Positions 9,370 to 18,100 of a DNA stretch of 64,000 nucleotides are shown here, one piece after another. Position 1 is the first letter of the stretch. Each line of letters opens with the position of its first letter. The translations under genes and the position numbers were made by a program. The notes under the pieces are model-generated. The model was not told where the DNA came from, searched no databases, and was given only the letters and a program-made list of their open reading frames with translations. The stretch is from an uncultured Vampirovibrio sp. (GTDB taxonomy: Bacteria; Cyanobacteriota; Vampirovibrionia; Gastranaerophilales; Gastranaerophilaceae): positions 1-64,000 of the forward strand of contig CAJUAL010000001.1 in assembly GCA_910584405.1 (NCBI GenBank), written 5' to 3'.

Positions 9370-10364
9370 TACTTGTAACAGGCGGAGCAGGATATATCGG
9401 AAGTCATAATGTTATTGCTTTGATAGAATCAGGGTATGATGTTGTAATTTTTGATAATCTGGAATTAGGACACCTTGAAACTGTTGAAACCTTGAAAAGT
9501 ATTCAGACAAAAGGAAAAGTTGTGGATTTTATTAAGGGTGATTTGCAGAATTTCGAGGACATAAATTCTGTTTTTAAAACTCACAAAATAGATGCGGTAA
9601 TTCATTTTGCGGCATACTCTCAGGTTGGCGAGTCTGTAAAAAATCCTCAAAAGTATTATTTTAATAACGTATATGGAACTTTGAATCTGTTGCGGGCAAT
9701 GCTTGAGAATAATGTGAAAAAGATAGTATTTTCATCAACTGCAGCTACATATGGTGAGCCTGTGTATGTTCCTATTGATGAAAAACATCCGCAAAATCCT
9801 ATAAATACTTACGGTAAAACAAAATTAATGATAGAAAGTATTTTAGATGATTATGATAAAGCATATGGTTTAAAATCAGTCAGGTTAAGATATTTCAATG
9901 TTGCAGGAGCTGACAGTCTAAACAGAGTCGGCGAATGGCATGAGCCTGAAACACACTTGATTCCGAATGTTTTAAAATCAACTTTTGGCGGAGGCAAAAA
10001 GTTCCAAATGTTCGGAACGGATTACGATACAAAAGACGGAACTTGCGTAAGAGATTATATTAATATTGAAGATTTGGCAAAAGCCCATATTTTAGCACTC
10101 GGTTATCTTGAACAAGGCGGTGAAACCAATTACTTTAACCTTGGAACAACCGAGGGTAACAGCGTAAAAGAAGTGTTTAGCACCTGTGAAGAGGTTACGG
10201 AAAGAGAAATTCCCGTTGATGTTATGGCAAGACGTGAGGGTGATCCTGCAACATTGATTGCACAAAACACAAAAGCAAAAGAAATCTTAGGCTGGATTCC
10301 GGAAAAATCTTTAAAAGACAGTATAAAAACAGCTTATGCTTGGGAATGTAAGTTAAATAAATAG
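9366..10364 (+). CDS. galE: UDP-glucose 4-epimerase
   Basis: Interconverts UDP-glucose and UDP-galactose; here it supplies the substrate of the mutase just upstream. The 332 residues show the short-chain dehydrogenase fold with NAD motif GGAGYIGSH, the SSTAATYG segment and the catalytic Y149-x3-K153 (YGKTK). The start overlaps the glf stop as ATGA, with AAGGAG inside the end of glf. It is the last gene of the polysaccharide operon; no clear intrinsic terminator follows it directly, and the next transcription unit has its own promoter-like sequence. Confidence 0.95.
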   Translation: MILVTGGAGYIGSHNVIALIESGYDVVIFDNLELGHLETVETLKSIQTKGKVVDFIKGDLQNFEDINSVFKTHKIDAVIHFAAYSQVGESVKNPQKYYFNNVYGTLNLLRAMLENNVKKIVFSSTAATYGEPVYVPIDEKHPQNPINTYGKTKLMIESILDDYDKAYGLKSVRLRYFNVAGADSLNRVGEWHEPETHLIPNVLKSTFGGGKKFQMFGTDYDTKDGTCVRDYINIEDLAKAHILALGYLEQGGETNYFNLGTTEGNSVKEVFSTCEEVTEREIPVDVMARREGDPATLIAQNTKAKEILGWIPEKSLKDSIKTAYAWECKLNK

Positions 10365-10390
10365 TATATAATATATTAAAATCTTTTAAG

Positions 10391-10429
10391 CAAATAATTG
10401 TTGTACAATTGACAATAATTATTTGTTAT
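10391..10429 (+). promoter_or_regulatory. Promoter with overlapping inverted-repeat operator
   Basis: A -35/-10 pair TTGTAC (10401-10406) and TGTTAT (10424-10429) has a 17-base spacer. The same stretch holds two 13-base arms, 10391-10403 and 10413-10425, that match as an inverted repeat with one mismatch around a 9-base centre; arm centres are 22 bp apart, two helical turns. A dimeric regulator bound here would cover the promoter of the downstream 29-residue peptide gene. Confidence 0.5.
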
Positions 10430-10461
10430 ATTAACATGAGCTTGAAAAAAGGAAGAAATAA

Positions 10462-10551
10462 ATGTTCAAACCACAAACAATGATGATGCAAATGATGATG
10501 ATGCAAGGCAGCAAGTCTGGCGGTCATTGTTGTGTGATGCGAATGTGCTAA
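10462..10551 (+). CDS. Met/Cys-rich 29-residue micropeptide
   Basis: I do not recognise this gene. The 29 residues include ten methionines (1, 7-9, 11-14, 26, 28), H22 and cysteines 23, 24 and 29; the middle reads MMMQMMMMQ. AGGAAG is placed correctly before the ATG (10450-10456), a promoter with an operator-like inverted repeat lies 30 to 70 bases upstream, and an intrinsic terminator follows 20 bases after the stop. The complete small transcription unit argues for a real gene. Clusters of Met, Cys and His suggest binding of a soft metal such as Cu(I), which is inference; the ATG repetition could also be a slippage-prone tract. Confidence 0.55.
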   Translation: MFKPQTMMMQMMMMQGSKSGGHCCVMRMC

Positions 10552-10570
10552 TCAATAATCAACAAGTTTA

Positions 10571-10597
10571 AAGACCGCCAACGAGGCGGTCTTTTTT
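10571..10597 (+). terminator. Intrinsic terminator of the micropeptide unit
   Basis: Perfect 9-base arms AAGACCGCC and GGCGGTCTT around a 5-base loop are followed by a T run. Confidence 0.9.
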
Positions 10598-10634
10598 AGT
10601 ATGTAGATAAGTTAGCACAAAAAAGGAAAGAAAA

Positions 10635-11978
10635 ATGATTGCAAGAATAAATAATAATACCTCAGTTACCTCAAAAATAAATGTAAAACCCCCTAAAACT
10701 CCAAGTTTTCAAGGTGCGGGTTCAGTTAAATTTTTAGATGCGTTTATAAAATCACAAGAAAATCTGTCTTCAACAAGATTTATTCAAGGGACTATGACAA
10801 ACTGGTTCCCAAAAGCTGTTTTATCAAGAAGTTTGGTTGATTTTTGCGAATTTTCGTTTCTGGAATTTTTGGAATCTGGGTTGTTTTATTTTGCAGCTCC
10901 GTTTTTTGGAGAACATTTATACAGAAATAAGCTTTTTAAAGCTGTTCAGCCTAAAAAATTAAAAAATCAAATAACAAAAAATGTTTCAAAAAGTGTTGAA
11001 GAAATTCAAAAATCAGCATTAACAACTTCCCGCAAAAACAGACTTATTACAACAAAAGGCGGAATACTTTTAGGCTGTCTTGCGGTACCTGCATTGGAAT
11101 ATTCTATCGGGTTTGCGAAAAATCTTTTCACATTAAAAGTTTTTAAGGTAAGTAACTTTGATAATGTTGCAAATTTAAACCATGATAAAAAAGAAGATTC
11201 AGCACAGCAAAAACGCGTAGAATCACATTCGAAAAAGGTTTTATTAAAAACAGGGTTGTTAATTCCGACCGCAATTGCAGGCGGTTTAGCACTTGCAAGA
11301 TACGGTTATAAATCACCTTTGGCAGTTAAAGCTTCAAAAGCTTTACTGGAACCGGGAGCTGCTATTTCAAAACTGTTTAATATCAAATCTCAAAAGACTA
11401 ATAAGTTCTTAAAAGAATACTTGAAATTAGATTTTGTGAATAATAACGGAAAACTTTCACTAAGTAAAGGTCAGCTTGCCGCAACTTGTATTACGGGCTT
11501 ATTCGGATATTCTGCGGCATCAAAAGACAGAGGAAAACTTGATTTTTATGAAACTTGGACAAGAGTTCCGCTTGTTGTTTTATATACAATTTTCGGGTCT
11601 TCTTTGTTAGACGGCGGATTTAAGAAAATTCTTGCAAATAAGGGTAAATTCCCTGAACTTATTAAACGAAATACTGACGGTACAATTGCTGATATTCCGT
11701 CAAGAAAAGATTTACCTGCAATTGCTGACAGACTTTCAAAACTCAATAAAACTGCAAAAGATGTTGAGCTTGCAAAATTGATTAAACAAAAAGCTATTAT
11801 TACAGGGGTTCCGTACGCATTCAGCCTGCTTGCAATGGGCTTTACTCTAAGCGCAGTGTCACGTGCATGGACAAAATACAGATACAATCATCAGGCAAAA
11901 AATCAAACTCAGTCAGCTGCAACAAATTATGTAAAATTCAGTCCCGTATTTGAAGGTTTTAGGACAAAGAAAGTATAA
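10635..11978 (+). CDS. Lineage-specific multi-pass membrane protein with N-terminal PSFQG motif
   Basis: I do not recognise the family. The 447-residue protein starts with a low-complexity Asn/Thr/Lys stretch ending in TPSFQGAG (about residues 23-30), then TNWF and a run SGLFYFAAPFFGEHLY. Several hydrophobic segments follow (GILLGCLAVPALEY; LLIPTAIAGGLALARYGY; VPLVVLYTIFGSSLL; YAFSLLAMGFTLSAVSR), so it is probably an integral membrane protein. The overall plan resembles the 309-residue protein at 58653-59582 (PNFKAFDG, TNWP, RLFWVPALMYFGADIYDK), suggesting a paralogous family. A good AGGAAAG site precedes the ATG. It overlaps the convergent GDSL hydrolase gene by 20 bases at the 3' ends. Confidence 0.6.
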   Translation: MIARINNNTSVTSKINVKPPKTPSFQGAGSVKFLDAFIKSQENLSSTRFIQGTMTNWFPKAVLSRSLVDFCEFSFLEFLESGLFYFAAPFFGEHLYRNKLFKAVQPKKLKNQITKNVSKSVEEIQKSALTTSRKNRLITTKGGILLGCLAVPALEYSIGFAKNLFTLKVFKVSNFDNVANLNHDKKEDSAQQKRVESHSKKVLLKTGLLIPTAIAGGLALARYGYKSPLAVKASKALLEPGAAISKLFNIKSQKTNKFLKEYLKLDFVNNNGKLSLSKGQLAATCITGLFGYSAASKDRGKLDFYETWTRVPLVVLYTIFGSSLLDGGFKKILANKGKFPELIKRNTDGTIADIPSRKDLPAIADRLSKLNKTAKDVELAKLIKQKAIITGVPYAFSLLAMGFTLSAVSRAWTKYRYNHQAKNQTQSAATNYVKFSPVFEGFRTKKV

Positions 11979-12579
11979 AATCCGAGAGGTTTTTAGCAAT
12001 AATCTCGTGTGATTCTTTGCTAAAATGCAATCCGTCAGTGCTTGAAGGTTTGACGTATTGATTAAAATCAAAATACAGACAGTTATTTTCGTTTGCAGTT
12101 TGTTCAAAAACGTGAAATATTTCTTGGATTTTATCTATTGAATTTTTATTGAACATTAGTGAAAATCTGCTTGATAAAATATTTTGCGTAATTTTGACAG
12201 GCGGAACAATAATAATTTTTGTATTTGGGTTAGCTTCTTTTATTGAAGTAATAAGATTCACAATTCCTGATTTACAGTTTTGTTCATCAAGGTTGTAGAA
12301 AAACTGAGCATCGTTTGTTCCGAGTGATAAAATACAAATATCAATATCTCTGTGATTTTGAAGATATATCGGTAAGTACTCTCCCCCGCTTTGTTTCAAG
12401 CCTTCAGGGTTTTTAAAAAATCCTGTGCGATTGTTCATTCCTTCTTCAAGAATTTCAAAATTTTCATCCAAGTATTGATTCAAAATCCCGCTCCAACGAG
12501 AATTTTTGTCATATCTTGCACAGGTTTCTGGAACAAATCCGTAAGTATTTGAATCACCGTAACAAAGTATCTTTTTCAT
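11959..12579 (-). CDS. SGNH/GDSL-family hydrolase
   Basis: The 206-residue product is an SGNH hydrolase: GDSNTYG holds the nucleophile S10, NNRTG supplies the block II region, LSLGTNDAQFF is block III with its Asn, and DGLHFS near the C-terminus carries the catalytic Asp-x2-His. Such enzymes are esterases or deacylases acting on lipids, sugars or acetylated glycans; the substrate cannot be told. No signal peptide is seen, so it is probably cytoplasmic. No Shine-Dalgarno site is present, but TATAAT ends 6 bases before the ATG, so it may be translated from a leaderless mRNA. The secreted-protein gene upstream ends 3 bases before it. Confidence 0.82.
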   Translation of the reverse strand: MKKILCYGDSNTYGFVPETCARYDKNSRWSGILNQYLDENFEILEEGMNNRTGFFKNPEGLKQSGGEYLPIYLQNHRDIDICILSLGTNDAQFFYNLDEQNCKSGIVNLITSIKEANPNTKIIIVPPVKITQNILSSRFSLMFNKNSIDKIQEIFHVFEQTANENNCLYFDFNQYVKPSSTDGLHFSKESHEIIAKNLSDFILSLS

Positions 12580-12582
12580 AAC

Positions 12583-12969
12583 TTAATTATAATACGTAAT
12601 TCCGTTTTTGGTATAAGATTTTTGAGTTGGAACGATATAATTTTTACTGAATCTTGAAGCCTCAACAGGTGCAGGTTTTTTACGAACAACAGCTATAGGA
12701 GCATATCCATAGCGCTGCATTCTTTCTGCTCTTGTCATTGCAGGTCCCTTAAAAGTATGGCAAGGTCTTGCGGGTCTTTTGTGACCGTGGGCGTATCTTC
12801 TTTGGTGGATTCGCGTACGATATTCATAAACATTTTGACTCATTGGTCTGCTTACACCGGGAGCTATTGCAACTACTGCTCCAGCTCTGTTATAGTATAC
12901 AGATGTTGTAGCGTTTGCCGCGCAATTAGTTAATATAAGAATAAAAAATACTGTGAGTAGTTTTTTCAT
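12583..12969 (-). CDS. Small basic exported protein
   Basis: A 128-residue protein of unknown function. The N-terminus (MKKLLTVFFILILTNCAANA) is a signal peptide; cleavage after ANA (about residue 20) is more likely than lipidation at C16, because the residue before that Cys is Asn. The mature part is rich in Arg, Tyr and Pro and ends with KSYTKNGITYYN. The ATG at 12969 is preferred to a GTG at 12975 because AAGGAT lies at a suitable distance from it. It is co-directional with the GDSL hydrolase gene, 3 bases apart, so the two may be co-transcribed. Confidence 0.65.
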   Translation of the reverse strand: MKKLLTVFFILILTNCAANATTSVYYNRAGAVVAIAPGVSRPMSQNVYEYRTRIHQRRYAHGHKRPARPCHTFKGPAMTRAERMQRYGYAPIAVVRKKPAPVEASRFSKNYIVPTQKSYTKNGITYYN

Positions 12970-13068
12970 AAACACACATCCTTACCTTCTAACCTACTAT
13001 GTATCTATTTAACGATTCTCAAAGAAAAAAGTGTTAAAATTGTAGTAAAATTTTTACTTTTCTTAATA

Positions 13069-13275
13069 TTAATCGATTAATGTAAATCGCAACTCCCCTG
13101 AGTTATTGATTGTTTCGTTCCACATACTTGCAGGTCTTATCCATATTTGATGATTGTTTACCGATTGGTAAACAATCATTTCTTCAAGGTTTTCCGAATT
13201 TTTACCTACGGCAATTATTTTATAAATATTTCCTTTGTAGTGTTTGTAAGTTTTTCCGACTTGTATTTCTTGCAT
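13069..13275 (-). CDS. DUF1653 family protein
   Basis: The 68-residue protein matches the small DUF1653 family: GKTYKHYKGNIYKIIAVGK, then ENLEEMIVYQSV and IWIRPASMWNE are the family landmarks. The function of this domain is not known; it is a compact beta-rich, probably cytoplasmic protein. It starts 4 bases after the pgeF-like gene on the same strand, so the pair form an operon. GGGG lies upstream of the ATG. Confidence 0.85.
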   Translation of the reverse strand: MQEIQVGKTYKHYKGNIYKIIAVGKNSENLEEMIVYQSVNNHQIWIRPASMWNETINNSGELRFTLID

Positions 13276-13279
13276 AATT

Positions 13280-14071
13280 TTACCCCAATTTTAATACTGC
13301 GCTATGACGATTTGTTGTTGCATTTTCGTTTCTGTATGAGAAAAATTTATCGTTATCACAAACCGTGCAATAAGGGCAAACATCAATTTCCTTAACGCCG
13401 ATTTCTTCTAATTGACGCTTGTTTATGTTTTTTAAATCGACAAAAATATTACCTTCTCTGATTTCAGAAAGTCCGTCAAAATTTTTTACTGTAACTTTTA
13501 GTTTTTCGTAAACCTCTTCTCCTACGTTATAACAGCAAAATCCTATTGCCGGCCCGATTAGGGCAATTATATCCTCAGGTTTTGAGTTAAATTTTATTCT
13601 CATTTTTTCAACTGTTAGCGGGGCAATCTTTTGTGCTGTTCCGCGCCAGCCTGCATGTGCGATTGCTCCGATATTTTGTTTTTTATCGTATAAAATTACA
13701 GGGGTGCAGTCAGCAAAATTTAAAAATATACCTAAGTTTTTTGCTGTCAAAATTAATGCGTCCGTATTTGGATAATCTTTCCGTGTTTCTATTGCGACAT
13801 CAATATTTGCGCTATGTGTTTGTGTTGGCGAAATAAGATTTTTGGGAGAAATTTTAAGATAATCCGCAATAATGTTTTTGTTATTATTAATTTCAAAAAT
13901 TCTGTCATTCTGAACTTGATTCAGAATCTTAGAATTTTTGTTTTGTTTGGCAACGATATTTACTTTTTTATCGCAGATACAAATATCGCGTGTCGTAAAA
14001 AATGCCTCGGCACCTTTAATCAAATCGGATTTTAATATTTTTTTCCCGTCAATTTCTTTAAAATAAAACAT
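13280..14071 (-). CDS. pgeF: PgeF/YfiH-type multicopper oxidoreductase-fold enzyme
   Basis: Member of the family annotated as laccase-domain, polyphenol oxidase, purine nucleoside phosphorylase or peptidoglycan-editing factor. The conserved metal/catalytic positions are present: QTHSANI (His), NFADCTPVILYD (Cys) and AHAGWRGTAQ (His), plus GPAIGFCCYNVG further on. The ATG at 14071 (263 residues) is preferred to one seven codons upstream, because TATAAT (14078-14083) ends 6 bases before it and leaves no room for a leader. Around residues 50-60 the reading frame runs through a palindromic repeat element (KILNQVQNDRIFEI), an in-frame insertion in a loop that varies in this family. Followed 4 bases later by a DUF1653 gene. 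Confidence 0.85.
   Translation of the reverse strand: MFYFKEIDGKKILKSDLIKGAEAFFTTRDICICDKKVNIVAKQNKNSKILNQVQNDRIFEINNNKNIIADYLKISPKNLISPTQTHSANIDVAIETRKDYPNTDALILTAKNLGIFLNFADCTPVILYDKKQNIGAIAHAGWRGTAQKIAPLTVEKMRIKFNSKPEDIIALIGPAIGFCCYNVGEEVYEKLKVTVKNFDGLSEIREGNIFVDLKNINKRQLEEIGVKEIDVCPYCTVCDNDKFFSYRNENATTNRHSAVLKLG
13907..13927. repeat. Palindromic repeat element inside pgeF
   Basis: Perfect 8-base arms ATTCTGAA and TTCAGAAT flank CTTGA. The sequence resembles dispersed palindromes known in many bacterial genomes. Here it lies in frame in the coding region and is read as Gln-Val-Gln-Asn-Asp-type residues. No second copy was noticed in this window. Confidence 0.6.
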
Positions 14072-14190
14072 AAAAATATTATACCAGAACATTTGTTACA
14101 TAATGTAAAAAATATTTAAAGTTTATATCAATTTTATTACTCGAAAAATTTTATATAAGTATACGGGGATATTATACGGGGGAATATTTA

Positions 14191-14745
14191 ATGTCAATAG
14201 GTGCTTTAAATTCATTTAATACTATGATGAACAAGGCAAGAAATATGAGTATGTCTGAAGCTTCTCAAAATACCAAAAGAGAAGACGGAGTCATTCTTGT
14301 AACAGAAGAATGGCGTGATATGGCAAGAAACGGTGATGCAAAAACAGGTGAAAAATACCAAGAACTTATAAAAGGATTTGGACAGGAATATACCAAACAG
14401 CTTGATGAAAAATTCGGAAATGGCGACGGGGTTTTAACGTTTGACGAATACTTTAAGTCAGAAGTCGGGGATATTCCGTCAGATGCTCCGCAAGAAGAAG
14501 TTCAGGAAATGCAAAAAATGATTAAAATTGCGTTTAATCGTATAAATTTAGACGGTAACAAACATATTGACGCAAAAGAAATGACAGCCTTGCTTGCGGC
14601 AATGGATTATGACAGTGAAAGCAGAGTTGACGGTTGTATTACAATAAAAGATTTTATGAGTTGGTCTATTAAATTAGGCGAAAAAGGTAAGAATTTCCTT
14701 GATGATTTATTGAAATACAATTATAAGTCATTTTTCGGTAATTAA
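14191..14745 (+). CDS. EF-hand domain protein
   Basis: A 184-residue acidic protein without a signal peptide or membrane segment. It has at least two EF-hand-like calcium loops: GNGDGVLTFDEYF (about residues 83-95) and NLDGNKHIDAKEM (about 120-132), with a weaker third at SESRVDGCITIKDF (about 147-160). The second loop has acceptable ligands at positions 1, 3, 5 and 12; the first lacks the usual Asp at position 1. It probably senses or buffers calcium in the cytoplasm. A strong GGGGGA site precedes the ATG, and the copies of TATACGGGG at 14159 and 14172 lie in its leader. It is a single-gene unit with its own terminator. Confidence 0.78.
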   Translation: MSIGALNSFNTMMNKARNMSMSEASQNTKREDGVILVTEEWRDMARNGDAKTGEKYQELIKGFGQEYTKQLDEKFGNGDGVLTFDEYFKSEVGDIPSDAPQEEVQEMQKMIKIAFNRINLDGNKHIDAKEMTALLAAMDYDSESRVDGCITIKDFMSWSIKLGEKGKNFLDDLLKYNYKSFFGN

Positions 14746-14768
14746 TAGCTGAATATTTGACTATAAAC

Positions 14769-14800
14769 GGGTTTTGGCGATTTTGCCAAAACCCTTTATT
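14769..14800 (+). terminator. Intrinsic terminator after the EF-hand gene
   Basis: Ten-base arms GGGTTTTGGC and GCCAAAACCC around GATTTT are followed by TTTATTTA. Confidence 0.9.
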
Positions 14801-14941
14801 TATGCAATGTTTACAAACTTTTACAAAGAGGGCTTGACACTTAAACCCGCTCAAAGTCAAACAAACTACCCTATGTATTTGTTTCTGTAAATTTTTATTA
14901 AGAAAAATGATAAAATCTTTCAAAAAACATGCCATATTTGC

Positions 14942-14969
14942 TTGACTATGAAAATTGAAGTACTATGAT
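14942..14969 (+). promoter_or_regulatory. Candidate promoter of the rpoB operon
   Basis: TTGACT (14942-14947) and TATGAT (14964-14969) are separated by 16 bases. This implies a leader of about 190 bases before rpoB. It lies in the 422-base gap between the EF-hand gene and rpoB, which otherwise holds the terminator above and the folded leader below. Confidence 0.6.
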
Positions 14970-14983
14970 AGGGGAACATGCAA

Positions 14984-15063
14984 ATGTAAAGTAGGGTAAA
15001 CTGTGCCCGTTTAACAAAAATCATTGGAAGTTTGATTATACGTGAGTTTCGCCAACTTTACAT
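14984..15063 (+). ncRNA. Structured 5' leader of rpoB mRNA
   Basis: Nine-base complementary arms ATGTAAAGT (14984-14992) and ACTTTACAT (15055-15063) would close an 80-base domain. Inside, TAAAC (14997-15001) can pair with GTTTA (15009-15013), or GGG with CCC in an alternative fold. It does not match a leader class I know. Autoregulation of RNA polymerase synthesis is one possible role, by inference. Confidence 0.35.
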
Positions 15064-15167
15064 ACCCATGAAAATTGCAATATTTGCCAATTATTAGGCA
15101 GAGGGTTTACAGCCTTAAGTTAGAAAAAAGTTTATAGTAGTACACCATTATTAAATGAGGTGAATTA

Positions 15168-18100
15168 ATGTCTGAGACAAAATATGCAAAAAGAGTAACG
15201 CCAATGGGTATTCCTCATACTCGTTTGGATGATTTACCTGACCTTATTGAAGTGCAAAAAAAATCGTTTGAATGGTTCTTAAAAGAAGGTTTGAAAGAAG
15301 AATTACTTTCATTCTCTCCTATTAAAGACTATACAGGCAGATTAGAATTACACTTCTTACCAAATTATACTTTCGACAATGCAAAGTATACAGTAGAAGA
15401 AGCAAGAATCCATGACGCAACTTATGCAAAACAATTGCGCGTTATGATTAGATTAGTTAACCGTGACAGCGGTGAAATCAAAGAACAAGAAGTTTACATC
15501 GGCGACATCCCTACAATGACAGATAAAGGTACTTTCATTGTAAACGGTGCAGAACGTGTTATCGTATCACAAATCGTTCGTTCTCCTGGTGTTTACTTTA
15601 AATGCGACCCGTCACCTACAGGAAAACGTTTATATAACGCTACAATGATTCCTAACCGTGGTGCTTGGTTGAAAATAGAAACAGATTCTAACGATATTAT
15701 TCACGTTAAAATCGACAAAAACAGAAAAATCTTAGCTACAACTTTATTAAAAGCTATGGGTATTACAGTTTCTGAAATGGAATCAAAATTCACTCACTTT
15801 GAATTTTTGAAGAAAACTTTAGAAAAAGACCCTACAGAAACTACAGATGAAGCTTTAGTAGAATTGTACAAAAAATTAAGACCTGGTGATCCGGCTTCTC
15901 CTCAAGGCGGACGTCAAATCTTGGAATCAAGATTCTTTGATGAAAAGAAATACGATATCGGTCGTGTAGGTCGTTATAAATTAAACAAAAAATTAAACTT
16001 AAATATTCCAAACAACCAAAGAACATTAACTGTTGAAGATATCGTTTCAACAATTGAATACCTTATCAACTTAACTTATGATGAAGGTCAATTGGATGAT
16101 ATCGACCACTTAGGTAACAGAAGAATCCGTTCAGTTGGTGAATTGTTACAAAACCAATTCAGAGTTGGTCTTTCAAGAATCGAAAGAATCGTTAAAGAAA
16201 GAATGACTCTTCAAGATTCTGAAACATTAACACCGTTGAACTTATTGAACACTAAACCTTTAGTTGCATCATTAAAAGAATTCTTCGGTTCTTCACAGTT
16301 ATCACAGTTCATGGACCAAACAAACCCACTTGCTGAATTGACTCACAAACGTCGTATTTCAGCTTTAGGACCTGGCGGTTTACAAAGAGAAAGAGCAGGA
16401 TTCGCGGTTCGTGATATTCACCCTTCTCACTATGGACGTATTTGTCCGATTGAAACTCCTGAAGGACCTAACGCAGGTTTGATAGGTTCATTGGCTACTC
16501 ACGCTAAAGTTAACGACTACGGTTTTGTTGAATCTCCGTTCTTCGTTGTTAAAGACGGCGTTGTAACTGATGAAGTTGTTTATATGACAGCAGATGCCGA
16601 TGAAAACTTCCGTTGTGCTCCTGCTGACGTTAAATTAACTAAAGACAGAAAATTTGTAGAAAACATGGTTCCTGCAAGATATCGTTCTGAATTTATCATG
16701 ACAGAAGCATCAAAAGTCGACTATGTCGGTGTATGTCCTATTCAGATTATCTCTGTTGCGACATCAATGATTCCGTTCATTGAACACGACGATGCTAACC
16801 GTGCATTGATGGGTTCTAACATGCAGCGTCAGGCAGTACCTCTTCTTATCACTCAAAGACCGAGAGTAGGTACAGGTCTTGAATCTCGTGTAGCTAAAGA
16901 CTCAGGTATGGTAATCGTTTCAGATGTAGACGGTACTGTTGAAAGAGTTGTTGGTGAAGAAATTGTTATCAGAGATGTTCAAGGCAAACCACATATCTAT
17001 ACATTAATGAAATATGTAAGATCTAACCAAGATACTTGTATCAACCAAAAACCAATCGTTCACGAAGGCGACAAGGTTAAAGCAGGCGATGTAATCGCTG
17101 ACGGTGCTTCAACTTGCGGCGGTGAACTTTCATTAGGTAAAAACATTTTGGTTGCTTATATGCCTTGGGAAGGTTATAACTTCGAGGATGCTATCCTGCT
17201 TTCTGAAAGATGTGTTCACGATGATGTATTTACTTCATTACACATTGAAAAATTAGAAATCGAAGCTCGTCAAACTAAACTTGGACCTGAAGAAATTACC
17301 CGTGAAATTCCGAATGTTTCAGAAGATGCTCTAAGACACTTGGATGAACGCGGTATTGTTCGTATCGGTGCTCGTGTTTACGCTGATGATATTCTGGTAG
17401 GTAAAGTTACACCGAAAGGTGAATCTGAACATCCGCCTGAAGAAAAACTTTTAAGAGCAATCTTTGCTGAAAAAGCAAGAGATGTTAAAGATAATTCACT
17501 AAGAGTTCCTCACGGTGAAGGCGGTAGAGTACTCGACGTTAAGGTATTTGACAGAGAAAAAGGTGATGAATTACCACCTGGTGCAAATACTGTAATCAGA
17601 GTTTACATTGCTCAAAAACGTAAGGTTTCTGTAGGTGATAAACTTTCAGGTCGTCACGGTAACAAAGGTATCGTATCTCGTATCTTACCTAAAGAAGATA
17701 TGCCATTCTTACCTGATGGTACTCCTGTAGATATCGTATTGAACCCACTTGGTGTTCCTTCTCGTATGAACGTTGGTCAAACTTACGAATTATTGTTAGG
17801 CTTGGCTGCATACTTGACAGGCGATCACTACGAAGCACCTTCATTTGACGAAATGTACGGTGAAAACCAATCAGAAATCGCAACAAAAGCCGAACTTATC
17901 AGAGGTATTAAAAAATCAGGCTATGACTGGGTTGGCGAAGACGGTAAGGTAATGCTTATTGACGGTAGAACCGGTGAACCGTTTGACAGACCTGTAGCTG
18001 TAGGTTTGACTTACTTCTTGAAACTTGTTCACTTGGTTGACGACAAAATCCACGCTCGTTCAACAGGTCCTTACTCATTAGTAACTCAACAACCGTTGGG

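Noticed and set aside
13280..14071. Naming the PgeF-type gene a laccase
   Set aside because: The family has been shown or proposed to have several other activities; the motifs do not decide between them.
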